From: Haloechinothrix alba
GTDB taxonomy: Bacteria; Actinomycetota; Actinomycetes; Mycobacteriales; Pseudonocardiaceae
Direction of reading: 5' to 3'
Assembly: GCF_900188115.1 (NCBI RefSeq)
Contig: NZ_FZNW01000006.1
Location: 124,001-188,000 of the forward strand
DNA: 64,000 nt
In this document: positions 43,963-52,245 of the stretch, in pieces
How the letters are laid out: each line of letters begins with the position of its first letter
Numbering within the stretch: position 1 is the first letter of the stretch
Made by a program: the position numbers and the translations under genes
The notes under the pieces: model-generated
What the model was told of the DNA's origin: nothing
Databases searched by the model: none
What the model saw: the letters and a program-made list of their open reading frames with translations, nothing else

Positions 43963-45000
43963 CTACTGGAGGGTGTGGGACAGGGCGGCCCAGTCGGTGA
44001 GCAGGTTGGCCGCCTTGCCGGAGTCGATCGCGGCCGCGGCCTGCGCGGCCGCCGAGGCCAGGTCCGACTCCAGCGAGTCCGAGAACCCGGTGTGCGCCGC
44101 CAGCGCACCCGCGGCATTGAGCACGACGGCCTCCCGTACCGGTCCCGGCTCGCCCGCCAGCAGGTCGCGCACCACGCGCGCGTTGAATGCCGCGTCCCCG
44201 CCACGGAGATCGGCCGGATCGGCGATGGTGAAGCCGAGCGCGCGTGGGTCGATCGACTCGCGGCGGATCCCTCCGTCACGCACCACCCACGCGGTACTCG
44301 TCGTCGTGGTGGTGAGCTCGTCGAGCCCGTCGTCGCCGCGCACCACGAGCGCGCTCGTGCCTCGCTGCGCGAACACCTCCGCGAGCAGCCGTACCTTGTC
44401 CTTGTAGGCGCAGCCGATCAGGCTCGCGCCGGGTCGTGCCGGGTTCGTCAACGGCCCGAGCAGGTTGAACGTCGTGGGAACGCCGAGCTCCTTGCGCGGG
44501 GCGGCGGCGTGCCGCAAGGCCGGGTGGAAGACAGGGGCGAAGCAGAACCCGATCCCGACCTCCGCCACGCAGTGCTGGACGCCGCCGGGGGAGAGGTTGA
44601 TGACCACGCCCAGCTCCTCGAGCACGTCGGCGGTTCCGGCCTGCGAGGACGCCGCGCGGTTGCCGTGCTTGACGACGGCAGCCCCCGCGGCTGCCACGAC
44701 GAGGGCCGACATTGTGGAGATGTTCACAGACCCCGCGCGGTCACCGCCGGTCCCCACCACGTCGACGGCGGGAACGGTGACATCGACACGGTGCGCGTGC
44801 GCGAGCATCTCCCCGGCCAGCCCGGCGATCTCGTGCGGCGTCTCGCCCTTGGCGCGCAGCGCGACGGCGAAGCCAGCGATCTGGGCGGGGGTGGCGTCGC
44901 CGGACATGATCTCGGCCATCGCCCACGCGGCGCCTTCCTCGTCGATATCTGTGCCCCGGATGAGCTGGTCGAGCACGGTCGGCCAGGTGTACTGGCTCAT
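43963..45000 (-). CDS. trpD: Anthranilate phosphoribosyltransferase
   Basis: 345 residues, second committed step of tryptophan synthesis. The PRPP-binding VVGTGGDRAGSVNIST (~84-100) and KHGNRAASSQAGTADVLEELG (~108-128) motifs are complete. No other trp gene is nearby, a feature shared with mycobacteria, where trpD also stands alone beside ctaE. Its ATG overlaps the stop of the receiver-like gene by 4 bp, so the two are coupled. Confidence 0.95.
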   Translation of the reverse strand: MSQYTWPTVLDQLIRGTDIDEEGAAWAMAEIMSGDATPAQIAGFAVALRAKGETPHEIAGLAGEMLAHAHRVDVTVPAVDVVGTGGDRAGSVNISTMSALVVAAAGAAVVKHGNRAASSQAGTADVLEELGVVINLSPGGVQHCVAEVGIGFCFAPVFHPALRHAAAPRKELGVPTTFNLLGPLTNPARPGASLIGCAYKDKVRLLAEVFAQRGTSALVVRGDDGLDELTTTTTSTAWVVRDGGIRRESIDPRALGFTIADPADLRGGDAAFNARVVRDLLAGEPGPVREAVVLNAAGALAAHTGFSDSLESDLASAAAQAAAAIDSGKAANLLTDWAALSHTLQ

Positions 45001-45431
45001 GTCGCGGCTCCGCGCCCGCCGGCACCGGTGGCCGTGGGCAGCTTGCGCGCGCGCAGGAGGTCGGCGACGGTCTCCGCGGCCGTTACGGGGTCGAGCGGGT
45101 GCACGAGCACCGCGTCGGCCTTCGACCACGTCGCCAGCCAGCGGTCGTCCTTGCGGAGCACGGTGACCACGATCGGCGGGCACTGTGCGAGCTCGCTGTT
45201 GAGCTGCCTGCTCACGCCCATCCCGCCGGTCGGCTGTGCCTCGCCGTCCAGGATCGCCAGGTCGACGGTGCCGGCGTCCATCTCGGCGAGCACGTCGGAG
45301 ACCTGAGCGGCCTCGATGTAGTTCACTCGGCCGATGTCGGCCGCCGGGCGGCGGCCGATCGCTGTGATGATCGACTCACGTACGTCATCCCGGTGCGAGA
45401 ACACCAGGATCGTGTGCGGTTCACTGCTCAT
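44997..45431 (-). CDS. Receiver-like (CheY-fold) protein coupled to trpD
   Basis: 144 residues. The fold pattern is that of a response-regulator receiver: strand TILVFSHRDDVRES with an acidic pair, a candidate phospho-acceptor Asp in VDLAILDGEAQP (~60), and Lys in VTVLRKDDRW (~91). The spacing is near-canonical, but the sequence around the Asp is atypical and there is no output domain. It may act as a partner or an atypical signalling protein. It overlaps trpD by 4 bp, which suggests co-production, though no functional link is known to me. Confidence 0.6.
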   Translation of the reverse strand: MSSEPHTILVFSHRDDVRESIITAIGRRPAADIGRVNYIEAAQVSDVLAEMDAGTVDLAILDGEAQPTGGMGVSRQLNSELAQCPPIVVTVLRKDDRWLATWSKADAVLVHPLDPVTAAETVADLLRARKLPTATGAGGRGAAT

Positions 45432-45639
45432 TACGACCGCCTTCGACGTTGGTCCTTGCTGGGGTACTTGTCGGGGTACTTACGGGAGCACCGACCGGCA
45501 TGGCGATCGTAGCCGGAACTCCGGTTGTGCCCGTAAGGGCCAGGGAGTCACCGGGTGGTCCGCCCGGCAGGGTGGACGGCCCGGTGGACGGCCGGGCGGC
45601 ATGGTCCGGTCGTGTAGCGCACCCTGCACGGCCGGGCGG

Positions 45640-45652
45640 GTTGATGATCAAC
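45640..45652. promoter_or_regulatory. 13-bp palindrome upstream of ctaE
   Basis: GTTGAT-G-ATCAAC is a perfect palindrome 77 bp before the ctaE start. It is AT-rich relative to its surroundings. Candidate operator for the cytochrome operon. No known regulator consensus is claimed. Confidence 0.35.
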
Positions 45653-45694
45653 TCGACCACCCGCGGTAGGCGGGATGGCGGGCTGGATGACGGA

Positions 45695-45712
45695 CCCGGA
45701 GGTACCTCCGGG
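45695..45712. promoter_or_regulatory. 18-bp perfect palindrome just before the ctaE SD
   Basis: CCCGGAGGTACCTCCGGG (45695-45712) ends 16 bp before the ctaE ATG. It contains CCTCC, which could pair with the real SD GGGAGGAC a few bases downstream, so it may be either a DNA operator or an mRNA element that hides the SD. Confidence 0.4.
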
Positions 45713-45728
45713 GTCAAGGGAGGACATA

Positions 45729-46358
45729 ATGCCAGGCGTGACTACGGCAGCGCCCACGATGAGCCATCGCGTGCACTCGCTGAATCGGCCCAACATGGTC
45801 AGCGTCGGCACCATCGTCTGGCTCTCAAGCGAGTTGATGTTCTTCGCCGGGCTCTTCGCGATGTTCTTCACCGTGAAGGCCCAGAACGACACCGGCGTAT
45901 GGCCGCCGATCCACCCCGAGACGGGCGAGCAGATCGAGCTGAACCTGGCGCAGGCGCTCCCGTACACGATCATCCTGGTCGCGTCGTCGTTCACCTGCCA
46001 GCTCGGGGTGTTCGCGGCCGAGCGGGGCGACGTGTTCGGCCTGCGGCGCTGGTACCTGCTCACCCTGCTGATGGGGGCGATCTTCGTCTTCGGCGGGATC
46101 ACGGAGTACATCGAACTGGCCGAGCATCATGTGACGCTCTCCTCGGTCCCTTACGGCACGGTCTTCTACATGACCACCGGGTTCCACATGCTGCACGTGA
46201 TCGGCGGGCTAGCGGCGTTCGTCTTCCTGATCATCAGGACCCACCTGGCCAAGTTCACGCCCCAGCAGGCGACGTCGGCGATCGTGGTCTCCTACTACTG
46301 GCACTTCGTCGATGTCGTGTGGATCGGCCTGTTCTCGGTCATCTACTTCGTGCCATGA
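45729..46358 (+). CDS. ctaE: Cytochrome c oxidase subunit III
   Basis: 209 residues with five membrane helices. Family blocks are [24 protein letters not shown] (~27-50), [13 protein letters not shown], and the C-terminal [10 protein letters not shown] plus [20 protein letters not shown]. It is first in the ctaE-qcrC-qcrA-qcrB operon, which encodes the complex III-IV supercomplex. GGGAGGAC lies before the ATG. Confidence 0.95.
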   Translation: MPGVTTAAPTMSHRVHSLNRPNMVSVGTIVWLSSELMFFAGLFAMFFTVKAQNDTGVWPPIHPETGEQIELNLAQALPYTIILVASSFTCQLGVFAAERGDVFGLRRWYLLTLLMGAIFVFGGITEYIELAEHHVTLSSVPYGTVFYMTTGFHMLHVIGGLAAFVFLIIRTHLAKFTPQQATSAIVVSYYWHFVDVVWIGLFSVIYFVP

Positions 46359-46425
46359 CGTCCCAGCGAGCAGAGCCAGCACCGACAGCCAGACAGCCCG
46401 AACTGACAGTAAGGTTGCCGCAGAA

Positions 46426-47253
46426 ATGACCACCCGTCCCGATCCGGCGAAGGCAGGCAAGCGTCGCTTTCGCCCGCAGAGCAGGCTCCAGCGCAAGCTT
46501 GCCGGTGCACTGGCGCTGGCCATGGCGCTCGTTGCCGCTGGTGCGCTGTACGCCGTATTCGCCCCCGAAGCCCAGGAGGCCCGGGCGGACGCGGATCCGA
46601 CACTGCTGCGCGAAGGCGAGCAGGTCTACAACAACACCTGCATCACGTGTCACGGTGCCAACCTCGAGGGTGTCGAGGATCGCGGTCCGAGCCTGATCGG
46701 GGTCGGGGAGGCCGCTGTGTACTTCCAGACCTCGACCGGGCGCATGCCGCTGGCGCGTCAGGGGGCTGAAGCTTACGCGAAGGAGCCTCGGCTGGAGCCG
46801 AGCGAGATCGACGCGGTGAGTGCCTATATCCACGCCCACGGAGGCGGTCCCGAGCGCCCCGAGGAGAGCGGCGTCGACCTGCAGGGGGACAACCCCGCGC
46901 GCGGTGGGGAGCTGTTCCGGACGAACTGCACCTCCTGCCATCACTTCACCGGCAGGGGCGGTGCGTTGTCCGCCGGTAAGGACGCGCCCGCGCTCGACGG
47001 TGTTGACGAGGACATCATCTACACGGCCATGACGAGCGGGCCGGGGAACATGCCGAAGTTCTCTCACCGCCAGCTCACGGAGGACGAGAAGAAGGACATC
47101 ATCGCGTATGTTCAGTCGGTCACGGACGGTAACAACAATCCGGGTGGGCACCCGCTCGGAGGGTACGGCCCGATGCCTGAAGGGCTGATTGCCTGGATCG
47201 TCGGTCTGGCCGGGCTGGTTGGTGTGACCATGTGGATCGGAGCGAAGCGGTGA
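46426..47253 (+). CDS. qcrC: Dihaem cytochrome c subunit of the bc1 complex
   Basis: 275 residues. An N-terminal membrane anchor (~25-47) is followed by two c-type domains with CITCH (Cys72, Cys75, His76) and CTSCH (Cys167, Cys170, His171) and a C-terminal membrane helix (~250-270). The dihaem layout lets it pass electrons straight to CtaC without a soluble cytochrome c, as in other actinobacteria. Its stop overlaps the qcrA GTG by 4 bp. Confidence 0.95.
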   Translation: MTTRPDPAKAGKRRFRPQSRLQRKLAGALALAMALVAAGALYAVFAPEAQEARADADPTLLREGEQVYNNTCITCHGANLEGVEDRGPSLIGVGEAAVYFQTSTGRMPLARQGAEAYAKEPRLEPSEIDAVSAYIHAHGGGPERPEESGVDLQGDNPARGGELFRTNCTSCHHFTGRGGALSAGKDAPALDGVDEDIIYTAMTSGPGNMPKFSHRQLTEDEKKDIIAYVQSVTDGNNNPGGHPLGGYGPMPEGLIAWIVGLAGLVGVTMWIGAKR

Positions 47254-48425
47254 GCAGCGAGCCGAGAGATCAGGAGACGCACGGCGCAGGGGACGAGCGC
47301 CCGGTCCCCAGCGAGGCCGAACTCTCGGAAATGAGCCGGGAGGAGCTCGTCCAGCTGGGCGGGAGGCTGGACGGCGTCGAGATCGTCGAATACGACGATC
47401 CGTGGCCGGTGAAGGGAACGCGCGCGGAGAAGCGTTCGGAACGCCTCGTCGCGATGTGGTTCGGCCTGGCAGGCCTGTCGGCACTGGCGTTCCTGGCCGC
47501 TTTCATCTGGTGGCCGTGGCAGTATACGCCGCCAACCCCTCGCGACGGTCAGGACCACTTCCTGTACAGCCTCTACACCCCGTTGATCGGTGGCACGCTC
47601 GGACTGTCGATCCTGGCCGTCGGCATCGGTGTCATCCTCTACACGAAGCGGTTCATCCCGCACGAGGTCGCCGTCCAGCAGCGCCACGACGGTCCGTCTG
47701 CCGAGGTGGACAGGAAGACGGCGGCGGCGCACCTCGCCGATGCCGGTTCGCGCAGCACGATCGGCCGGCGCAAGCTGATCAAGCGGACGGCAGGCTTCGG
47801 TGCCGGTACGTTCGGTCTCGCCGTCGGTGTCTATGCCCTCGGTGGCCTGGTACGTGACCCCTGGGGCGGCCCGGAGGGCGAGAAGGCGCTGAGTACGACA
47901 CCGTGGCAGCACCGGCAGCCCGGTGAGAAGGTGTTCCTGCGCAGGCACACCGGCAATTTCGGGGAGATCTCCCTTGTCCGGCCCGAGGACCTTGCCGCGG
48001 GCGGGATGGAGACGGTGTACCCGTTCCGCGAGGAGGATCGCCACGACCACGAGGCCCTGGTGCACGCGATCAAGGCCGGGGACGCGTCCGTCATGTTGAT
48101 CCGGCTGCGTCCCGATGACGCCGCGCACGTGGTCAAGCGGGAAGGCCAGGAAGACTTCAACTACGGCGACTACTACGCCTACACTAAGATCTGCAGTCAC
48201 CTGGGTTGTCCGACGTCGCTGTTCGAGCAGCGTACGAACCGAATCCTGTGTCCGTGCCACCAGTCGCAGTTCGACGCCCTGCAGTACGCGAAGCCGGTCT
48301 TCGGGCCCGCCGCGCGTGCACTGGCCCAACTGCCGATCACCGTGGACCCGGAAACGGGCTACTTCATCGCGACAGGCGATTTCATTGAACCGATCGGTCC
48401 TGCGTACTGGGAGCGCGAGTCATGA
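47250..48425 (+). CDS. qcrA: Rieske iron-sulfur subunit of the bc1 complex
   Basis: 391 residues, larger than classical Rieske proteins, with three N-terminal membrane helices (~72-95, 110-130, 175-195), which is the actinobacterial form. The [2Fe-2S] ligands are in CSHLGC and CPCHQSQFD (~318-340). A twin-Arg-like RRKLIKR precedes the third helix. GTG start overlaps qcrC, and its TGA overlaps the qcrB ATG by 4 bp. Confidence 0.95.
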   Translation: MSSEPRDQETHGAGDERPVPSEAELSEMSREELVQLGGRLDGVEIVEYDDPWPVKGTRAEKRSERLVAMWFGLAGLSALAFLAAFIWWPWQYTPPTPRDGQDHFLYSLYTPLIGGTLGLSILAVGIGVILYTKRFIPHEVAVQQRHDGPSAEVDRKTAAAHLADAGSRSTIGRRKLIKRTAGFGAGTFGLAVGVYALGGLVRDPWGGPEGEKALSTTPWQHRQPGEKVFLRRHTGNFGEISLVRPEDLAAGGMETVYPFREEDRHDHEALVHAIKAGDASVMLIRLRPDDAAHVVKREGQEDFNYGDYYAYTKICSHLGCPTSLFEQRTNRILCPCHQSQFDALQYAKPVFGPAARALAQLPITVDPETGYFIATGDFIEPIGPAYWERES

Positions 48426-50092
48426 GTGAGCTGACCACACCCACCAAGGGGACGCATCCGGCCGAGCGTGCGGCCGCGGGCACGGCGAACTCGCTGGACG
48501 ACCGGTTCCGCCTGTCCGGTGGCATGCGCCACCAGATGAACAAGGTCTTCCCCACGCACTGGTCGTTCCTGCTCGGGGAGATCGCGCTCTACAGCTTCAT
48601 CATCCTACTGCTGTCGGGCACCTACCTCGCCTTGTTCTTCGACCCGTCGATGGAGGAGGTCACCTACCAGGGGGCGTTCACGAACCTGCGCGGCCTGGAG
48701 ATGTCCCGCGCCTACGAGTCGACCCTGGAGATCTCCTTCGACGTGCGCGGCGGGCTGTTCGCGCGCCAGGTACACCACTGGGCGGCGTTGCTGTTCATGG
48801 CCGCGATCGTCGCGCACATGTTGCGCGTGTTCTTCTCCGGGGCGTTCCGCAAGCCGCGCGAGGCCAACTGGCTCATCGGGATCACGATCCTCGCCCTCGG
48901 CATCATGGAGGGTTTCACGGGGTACTCGCTGCCGGACGACGTGCTCTCCGGCTCGGGACTGCGGATCATGTCCGGGCTGATCATGTCGATCCCGGTGATC
49001 GGCACGTGGACTCACTGGCTGGCCTTCGGCGGGGAGTACCCGGGAATGGAGATCATTCCCCGGCTGTACACGGTGCATATCTTCCTGCTGCCTGCGATCC
49101 TCGCCGCGCTCATCGCGGTACACCTGGCGCTGGTCTGGTACCAGAAGCACACCCAGATGCCCGGGGTGCGGCGCAAGGAGAGCAATGTCGTCGGCGTGCG
49201 CATCATGCCGGTGTTCGCGCTCAAGGGTGGCGGCTTCTTTGCCATCGTCACCGGTGTCACGGCGATCATGGGAGGCGTGTTCCAGATCAACGGGATCTGG
49301 AACCTCGGCCCCTACAACGCCTCGCAGGTCTCGGCGGCCACGGTGCCGGACTGGTACATCGCCTGGACGGACGGGTTGTTGCGGCTCTGGCCTGCGTGGG
49401 AGGCCTATATCGGCCCGTACACCCTGCCCGCGACCTTCCTGCCGTTCATGGCGGGGCTCCCACTGCTGGTGACGGCGGCGGCACTGTACCCGTGGATCGA
49501 ACGCAAGTTCACCAAGGACTACGCGCACCACAACTTGCTGCAGCGGCCGAGGGACGTGCCGGTACGGACCGGCCTCGGCGCGATGGCGATCACGTACTTC
49601 ATGGTCACGCTGGTCTCGACCGGCAACGACGTCATCGCGGACAAGTTCTTCATCTCGCTGAACGCGATGGTGTGGGCGGGCCGCATCGGCCTGCTGGTGC
49701 TGCCGCCGCTGGCCTACCTGATCACATACCGGATCTGTCTCGGCCTGCAGCGGTCCGACCGCGAGGTGCTCGAGCACGGGATCGAGACGGGCATCATCAA
49801 GAGGCTGCCGCACGGTGAGTTCATCGAGGTGCACCAGCCGCTCGGCGGGGTGGACGAGCACGGCCACGCCATCCCGCTGGAGTACCAGGGCGCGCCGGTG
49901 CCGAAGAAGATGAACGAGCTGGGCACGGCAGGCAAGCCGGTGCCCGGTGTGCTGACGCCGGATCCCGGTGAGGAGACGAGGGCGCTCGAGGCTGCTCGCG
50001 CGTCCCAGCACGGGCACACCAACGGCCAGCACGACGGGGAGGAACCCTCCGGCGAGGGCGATGTCGCCACCACCCGTTCCGGCGAGCACTGA
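48422..50092 (+). CDS. qcrB: Cytochrome b subunit of the bc1 complex
   Basis: 556 residues, eight or nine membrane helices, with haem ligands in helices around [19 protein letters not shown] (~110-130) and the later [24 protein letters not shown]. The Qo-site region and quinol-binding loop are present ([11 protein letters not shown] follows). The C-terminal ~130 residues form a hydrophilic tail ending in [17 protein letters not shown], longer than in mitochondria and common in actinobacteria. Last gene of the operon. QcrB is the target of bedaquiline-era inhibitors such as telacebec in mycobacteria. Confidence 0.95.
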   Translation: MSELTTPTKGTHPAERAAAGTANSLDDRFRLSGGMRHQMNKVFPTHWSFLLGEIALYSFIILLLSGTYLALFFDPSMEEVTYQGAFTNLRGLEMSRAYESTLEISFDVRGGLFARQVHHWAALLFMAAIVAHMLRVFFSGAFRKPREANWLIGITILALGIMEGFTGYSLPDDVLSGSGLRIMSGLIMSIPVIGTWTHWLAFGGEYPGMEIIPRLYTVHIFLLPAILAALIAVHLALVWYQKHTQMPGVRRKESNVVGVRIMPVFALKGGGFFAIVTGVTAIMGGVFQINGIWNLGPYNASQVSAATVPDWYIAWTDGLLRLWPAWEAYIGPYTLPATFLPFMAGLPLLVTAAALYPWIERKFTKDYAHHNLLQRPRDVPVRTGLGAMAITYFMVTLVSTGNDVIADKFFISLNAMVWAGRIGLLVLPPLAYLITYRICLGLQRSDREVLEHGIETGIIKRLPHGEFIEVHQPLGGVDEHGHAIPLEYQGAPVPKKMNELGTAGKPVPGVLTPDPGEETRALEAARASQHGHTNGQHDGEEPSGEGDVATTRSGEH

Positions 50093-50110
50093 GCCTGCCT
50101 CTGAGTCTGA

Positions 50111-50168
50111 GCCGGCAGAGAGCCAGTAGAGAGGCCGGCAGCAAGTCGAGAAGCCGGCAGGGAGCCGT
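50111..50168. repeat. Three degenerate ~20-bp repeats after qcrB
   Basis: The unit containing GCCGGCAG occurs three times (near 50119, 50142 and 50160) with similar AG-rich flanks. It lies between the qcrB stop and the terminator hairpin. Probably local slippage. Confidence 0.4.
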
Positions 50169-50178
50169 TACCGTGCGC

Positions 50179-50211
50179 GGGTGACGCGGGGCGGGAAGTC
50201 CCGCGTCACCC
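50179..50211. terminator. 12-bp perfect hairpin overlapping a stop codon
   Basis: GGGTGACGCGGG (50179-50190) pairs perfectly with 50200-50211 around a 9-nt loop, between convergent qcrB and the nuclease gene. The nuclease stop codon (50206-50208) is inside the right arm. Confidence 0.75.
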
Positions 50212-51900
50212 TGCGCGCTCGGCGGTGGCGGCCTCGGCGACCGTGTCCAGCCACCCGTACCACGGGCCCGCTGCCCATGCCGGCTCGGCCCATCCCTGGC
50301 TGGAGCGGACGAGCCGCACCTCGGCGCGGGTCAACCAGCGCAGCAGTACGCGCACCTCTTCGGGCGGGGCGCCGCGCAGCGGGCCCGGCGCCGGGACCAC
50401 CGTCTCGGCGCCGGCGAGTAGCTGCTCGACCACCGGCATCGGGGCGAATCCCCGGCGGGCGGTGCCCGCGGCCGCCAGCCGCCCGTGACGCACGACGGCG
50501 ATCTCCCACCCTCCCGACCCGTCGGGCGCCGCCGCGACCAGCTCGGCGATCGAGGCAAGCGAGGCCATGCGGTGTGCGGTGCCCACGGACCGTACGACGG
50601 CCGCGAGGTCGTCCCTGCGTTGCGCGGCGAGCTCGAAGTGTTCCGCGTGGGCGAGTGCGTCGATCTCCGCCCCGGCGGCGCGCAGCGGCTCCGCGCCGGA
50701 TCCGGCCACCAGGCCGGTGACCGAGTGCGCGGCGGGTGCGTAGCCGGAGACGCTCTGCTTGCCGGCGCACGGTGCTCCGCAGCGCCCGAGGTCGAACTGC
50801 GCGCACGGACTGCCCTGCGGGGAGCGGGCGGGGATGCGTTGGGTGCAGGACCGCAGGCCGGTGGCCGCGGTCAACGTCTCCGCCACGCGCTGGGCCGCGG
50901 CACGTGACCGGAACGGCCCCAGCGCCCCCTCGCGTTCGGTGCGCACGACGGACAGGCGCGGGAAGGGTTCCTTGGTCAACGCCAGCCACCACTGGCCACG
51001 CGCGTTCTTGGCGCGGCGGTTGTAGGAGGGGCGGTGCGCCGAGAGCAGGCGTAGCTCGCGGACACCGGCTTCCAGGGCGTGCGCGCACTCCACGTGGTCC
51101 ACGCGTTCGGCCAGCGCGACCATCTCGCGCATCTTCCCGCGCCCCTCGGATCCGGTGAAGTACTGCCGGACCCGGCGGCGCAGGTTGCTCGCGGTACCCA
51201 CGTACAGGACCTCGTCACGGGGACCGCGGAACAGGTAGACGCCGGGACGCTCCGGGAGGTGGGCGGCCATCCCGCGCTTGCGACGTTGCTCGGTGGTGAC
51301 GTTCGGGAGGAAGCCCAGTAGCTCTTCGAGGGACTGCACACCGAGCGGTCCGACTCGCTCCAGCAGGCCGTGCAGCACGCCGACGGTGGCGCGCGCGTCG
51401 TCGAGGGCGCGGTGCGCGGGGACGTCGGTGCCGAACAGCGCGGCGAGCGCGGAGAGCTTGCAGCTCGGCGCGTCGACGCGGGAGAGCACCCGCCGCGCGA
51501 GCCGTAGGGTGCATACCACAGGTGGGCGTGGCCACCGGTATCCGTGCTCGGCGGCGGCCGCGCGGAGGAATCCCGTGTCGAACTGCGCGTTGTGCGCGAC
51601 GAGAACCGCGTCCGTGGCGAACTCGAGAAAGGCGGGCAGCACCGTGTCGATCGTGGGCGCGTCGGCGACCATGGCCTCGGTGATACCGGTGAGCGAGACG
51701 ATCTGTGGGGGGATCGCGCGGCCGGGGTCGACGAGCGTGCCGAACTCGCCGAGCACCGCGCCGCCGCGCACCTTGACCGCACCGATCTCGGTGATGCCGT
51801 CCTGTCCGGCACGGCCGCCCGTGGTCTCCAGGTCGACGACAACGAACGTGGTGTCGCGTAGCGGTGTCCCGAGCTCGTCGAAGGTCAGCTGCGCGGCCAT
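50206..51900 (-). CDS. DEDDh exonuclease fused to a GIY-YIG (UvrC-N) nuclease domain
   Basis: 564 residues from ATG 51900. Residues ~10-175 are a DnaQ-like 3'-5' exonuclease with all catalytic acids: VVDLETTGG, HNAQFDTGF, and HRALDDARA. Residues ~215-300 are a GIY-YIG nuclease (RPGVYLFRGPRDEVLYVGTASNLRRRVRQYF), as in UvrC and Cho. The rest is UvrC-like without the C-terminal RNase-H endonuclease. The architecture equals the actinobacterial Rv2191 family next to the qcr genes. A role in DNA repair is inferred from the domains. Confidence 0.9.
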   Translation of the reverse strand: MAAQLTFDELGTPLRDTTFVVVDLETTGGRAGQDGITEIGAVKVRGGAVLGEFGTLVDPGRAIPPQIVSLTGITEAMVADAPTIDTVLPAFLEFATDAVLVAHNAQFDTGFLRAAAAEHGYRWPRPPVVCTLRLARRVLSRVDAPSCKLSALAALFGTDVPAHRALDDARATVGVLHGLLERVGPLGVQSLEELLGFLPNVTTEQRRKRGMAAHLPERPGVYLFRGPRDEVLYVGTASNLRRRVRQYFTGSEGRGKMREMVALAERVDHVECAHALEAGVRELRLLSAHRPSYNRRAKNARGQWWLALTKEPFPRLSVVRTEREGALGPFRSRAAAQRVAETLTAATGLRSCTQRIPARSPQGSPCAQFDLGRCGAPCAGKQSVSGYAPAAHSVTGLVAGSGAEPLRAAGAEIDALAHAEHFELAAQRRDDLAAVVRSVGTAHRMASLASIAELVAAAPDGSGGWEIAVVRHGRLAAAGTARRGFAPMPVVEQLLAGAETVVPAPGPLRGAPPEEVRVLLRWLTRAEVRLVRSSQGWAEPAWAAGPWYGWLDTVAEAATAERAG

Positions 51901-52245
51901 GGGGGCACGATAAGCCACTCGGCCGACATCACGGGCCCGGCACGGCGCGGGGTGCACCGGTGCCGCGACCGACGGATACCACGTGACCCGTAACAGTTGC
52001 GGCTCCCATCACGTTTGAGTAGGTAGATCACCGTTCTCGGGTGGGAACCGTCACGTAAGCTGAGTTCGGTAGTTAATACTGTTAGACGACTCGGGAGAGG
52101 CCGGTGGCTGGCACTGTTAGACGACTCGGGAGAGGCCGGTGGCTGGCACTGCTGGATGACTCGGGAGAGTTCGGTGGAGGCTGGTCAGTAACTCGCGCAC
52201 GGCGCGACGGGCGGCGGGTACGCCGGTGAGTACGGGGAGGTATGC
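51901..52245. other. 345-bp divergent region with 35-bp tandem repeats
   Basis: Between the nuclease and the NlpC/P60-VanY gene. AT-richer DNA at 52065-52080 includes TTAATACT, a possible -10. It is followed by the tandem repeats (52078-52182) that would lie in the 5' leader. No ORF here is convincing. Confidence 0.4.
52078..52182. repeat. 35-bp tandem repeat, 3 units
   Basis: Unit 1 (52078-52112) and unit 2 (52113-52147) are identical. Unit 3 (52148-52182) keeps the core GACTCGGGAGAG but differs at about eight positions. There are no spacers. It is located 64-168 bp before the start of the NlpC/P60-VanY gene, in its likely leader. Confidence 0.85.

Larger units (their letters stand above)
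45432..45728. other. Divergent region upstream of ctaE, rich in short repeats
   Basis: 297 bp. It holds a 12-bp-spaced pair of GGGGTACTT (45461-45469, 45473-45481), two copies of GGTGGACGGCC, two copies of GGCCGGGCGG and the two palindromes listed separately. It must carry promoters for the receiver-like/trpD pair and for ctaE-qcrCAB. Confidence 0.4.

Noticed and set aside
52078-52182. CRISPR-like array
   Set aside because: Units abut with no spacers, only three units exist and the last is diverged. It is a simple tandem repeat.
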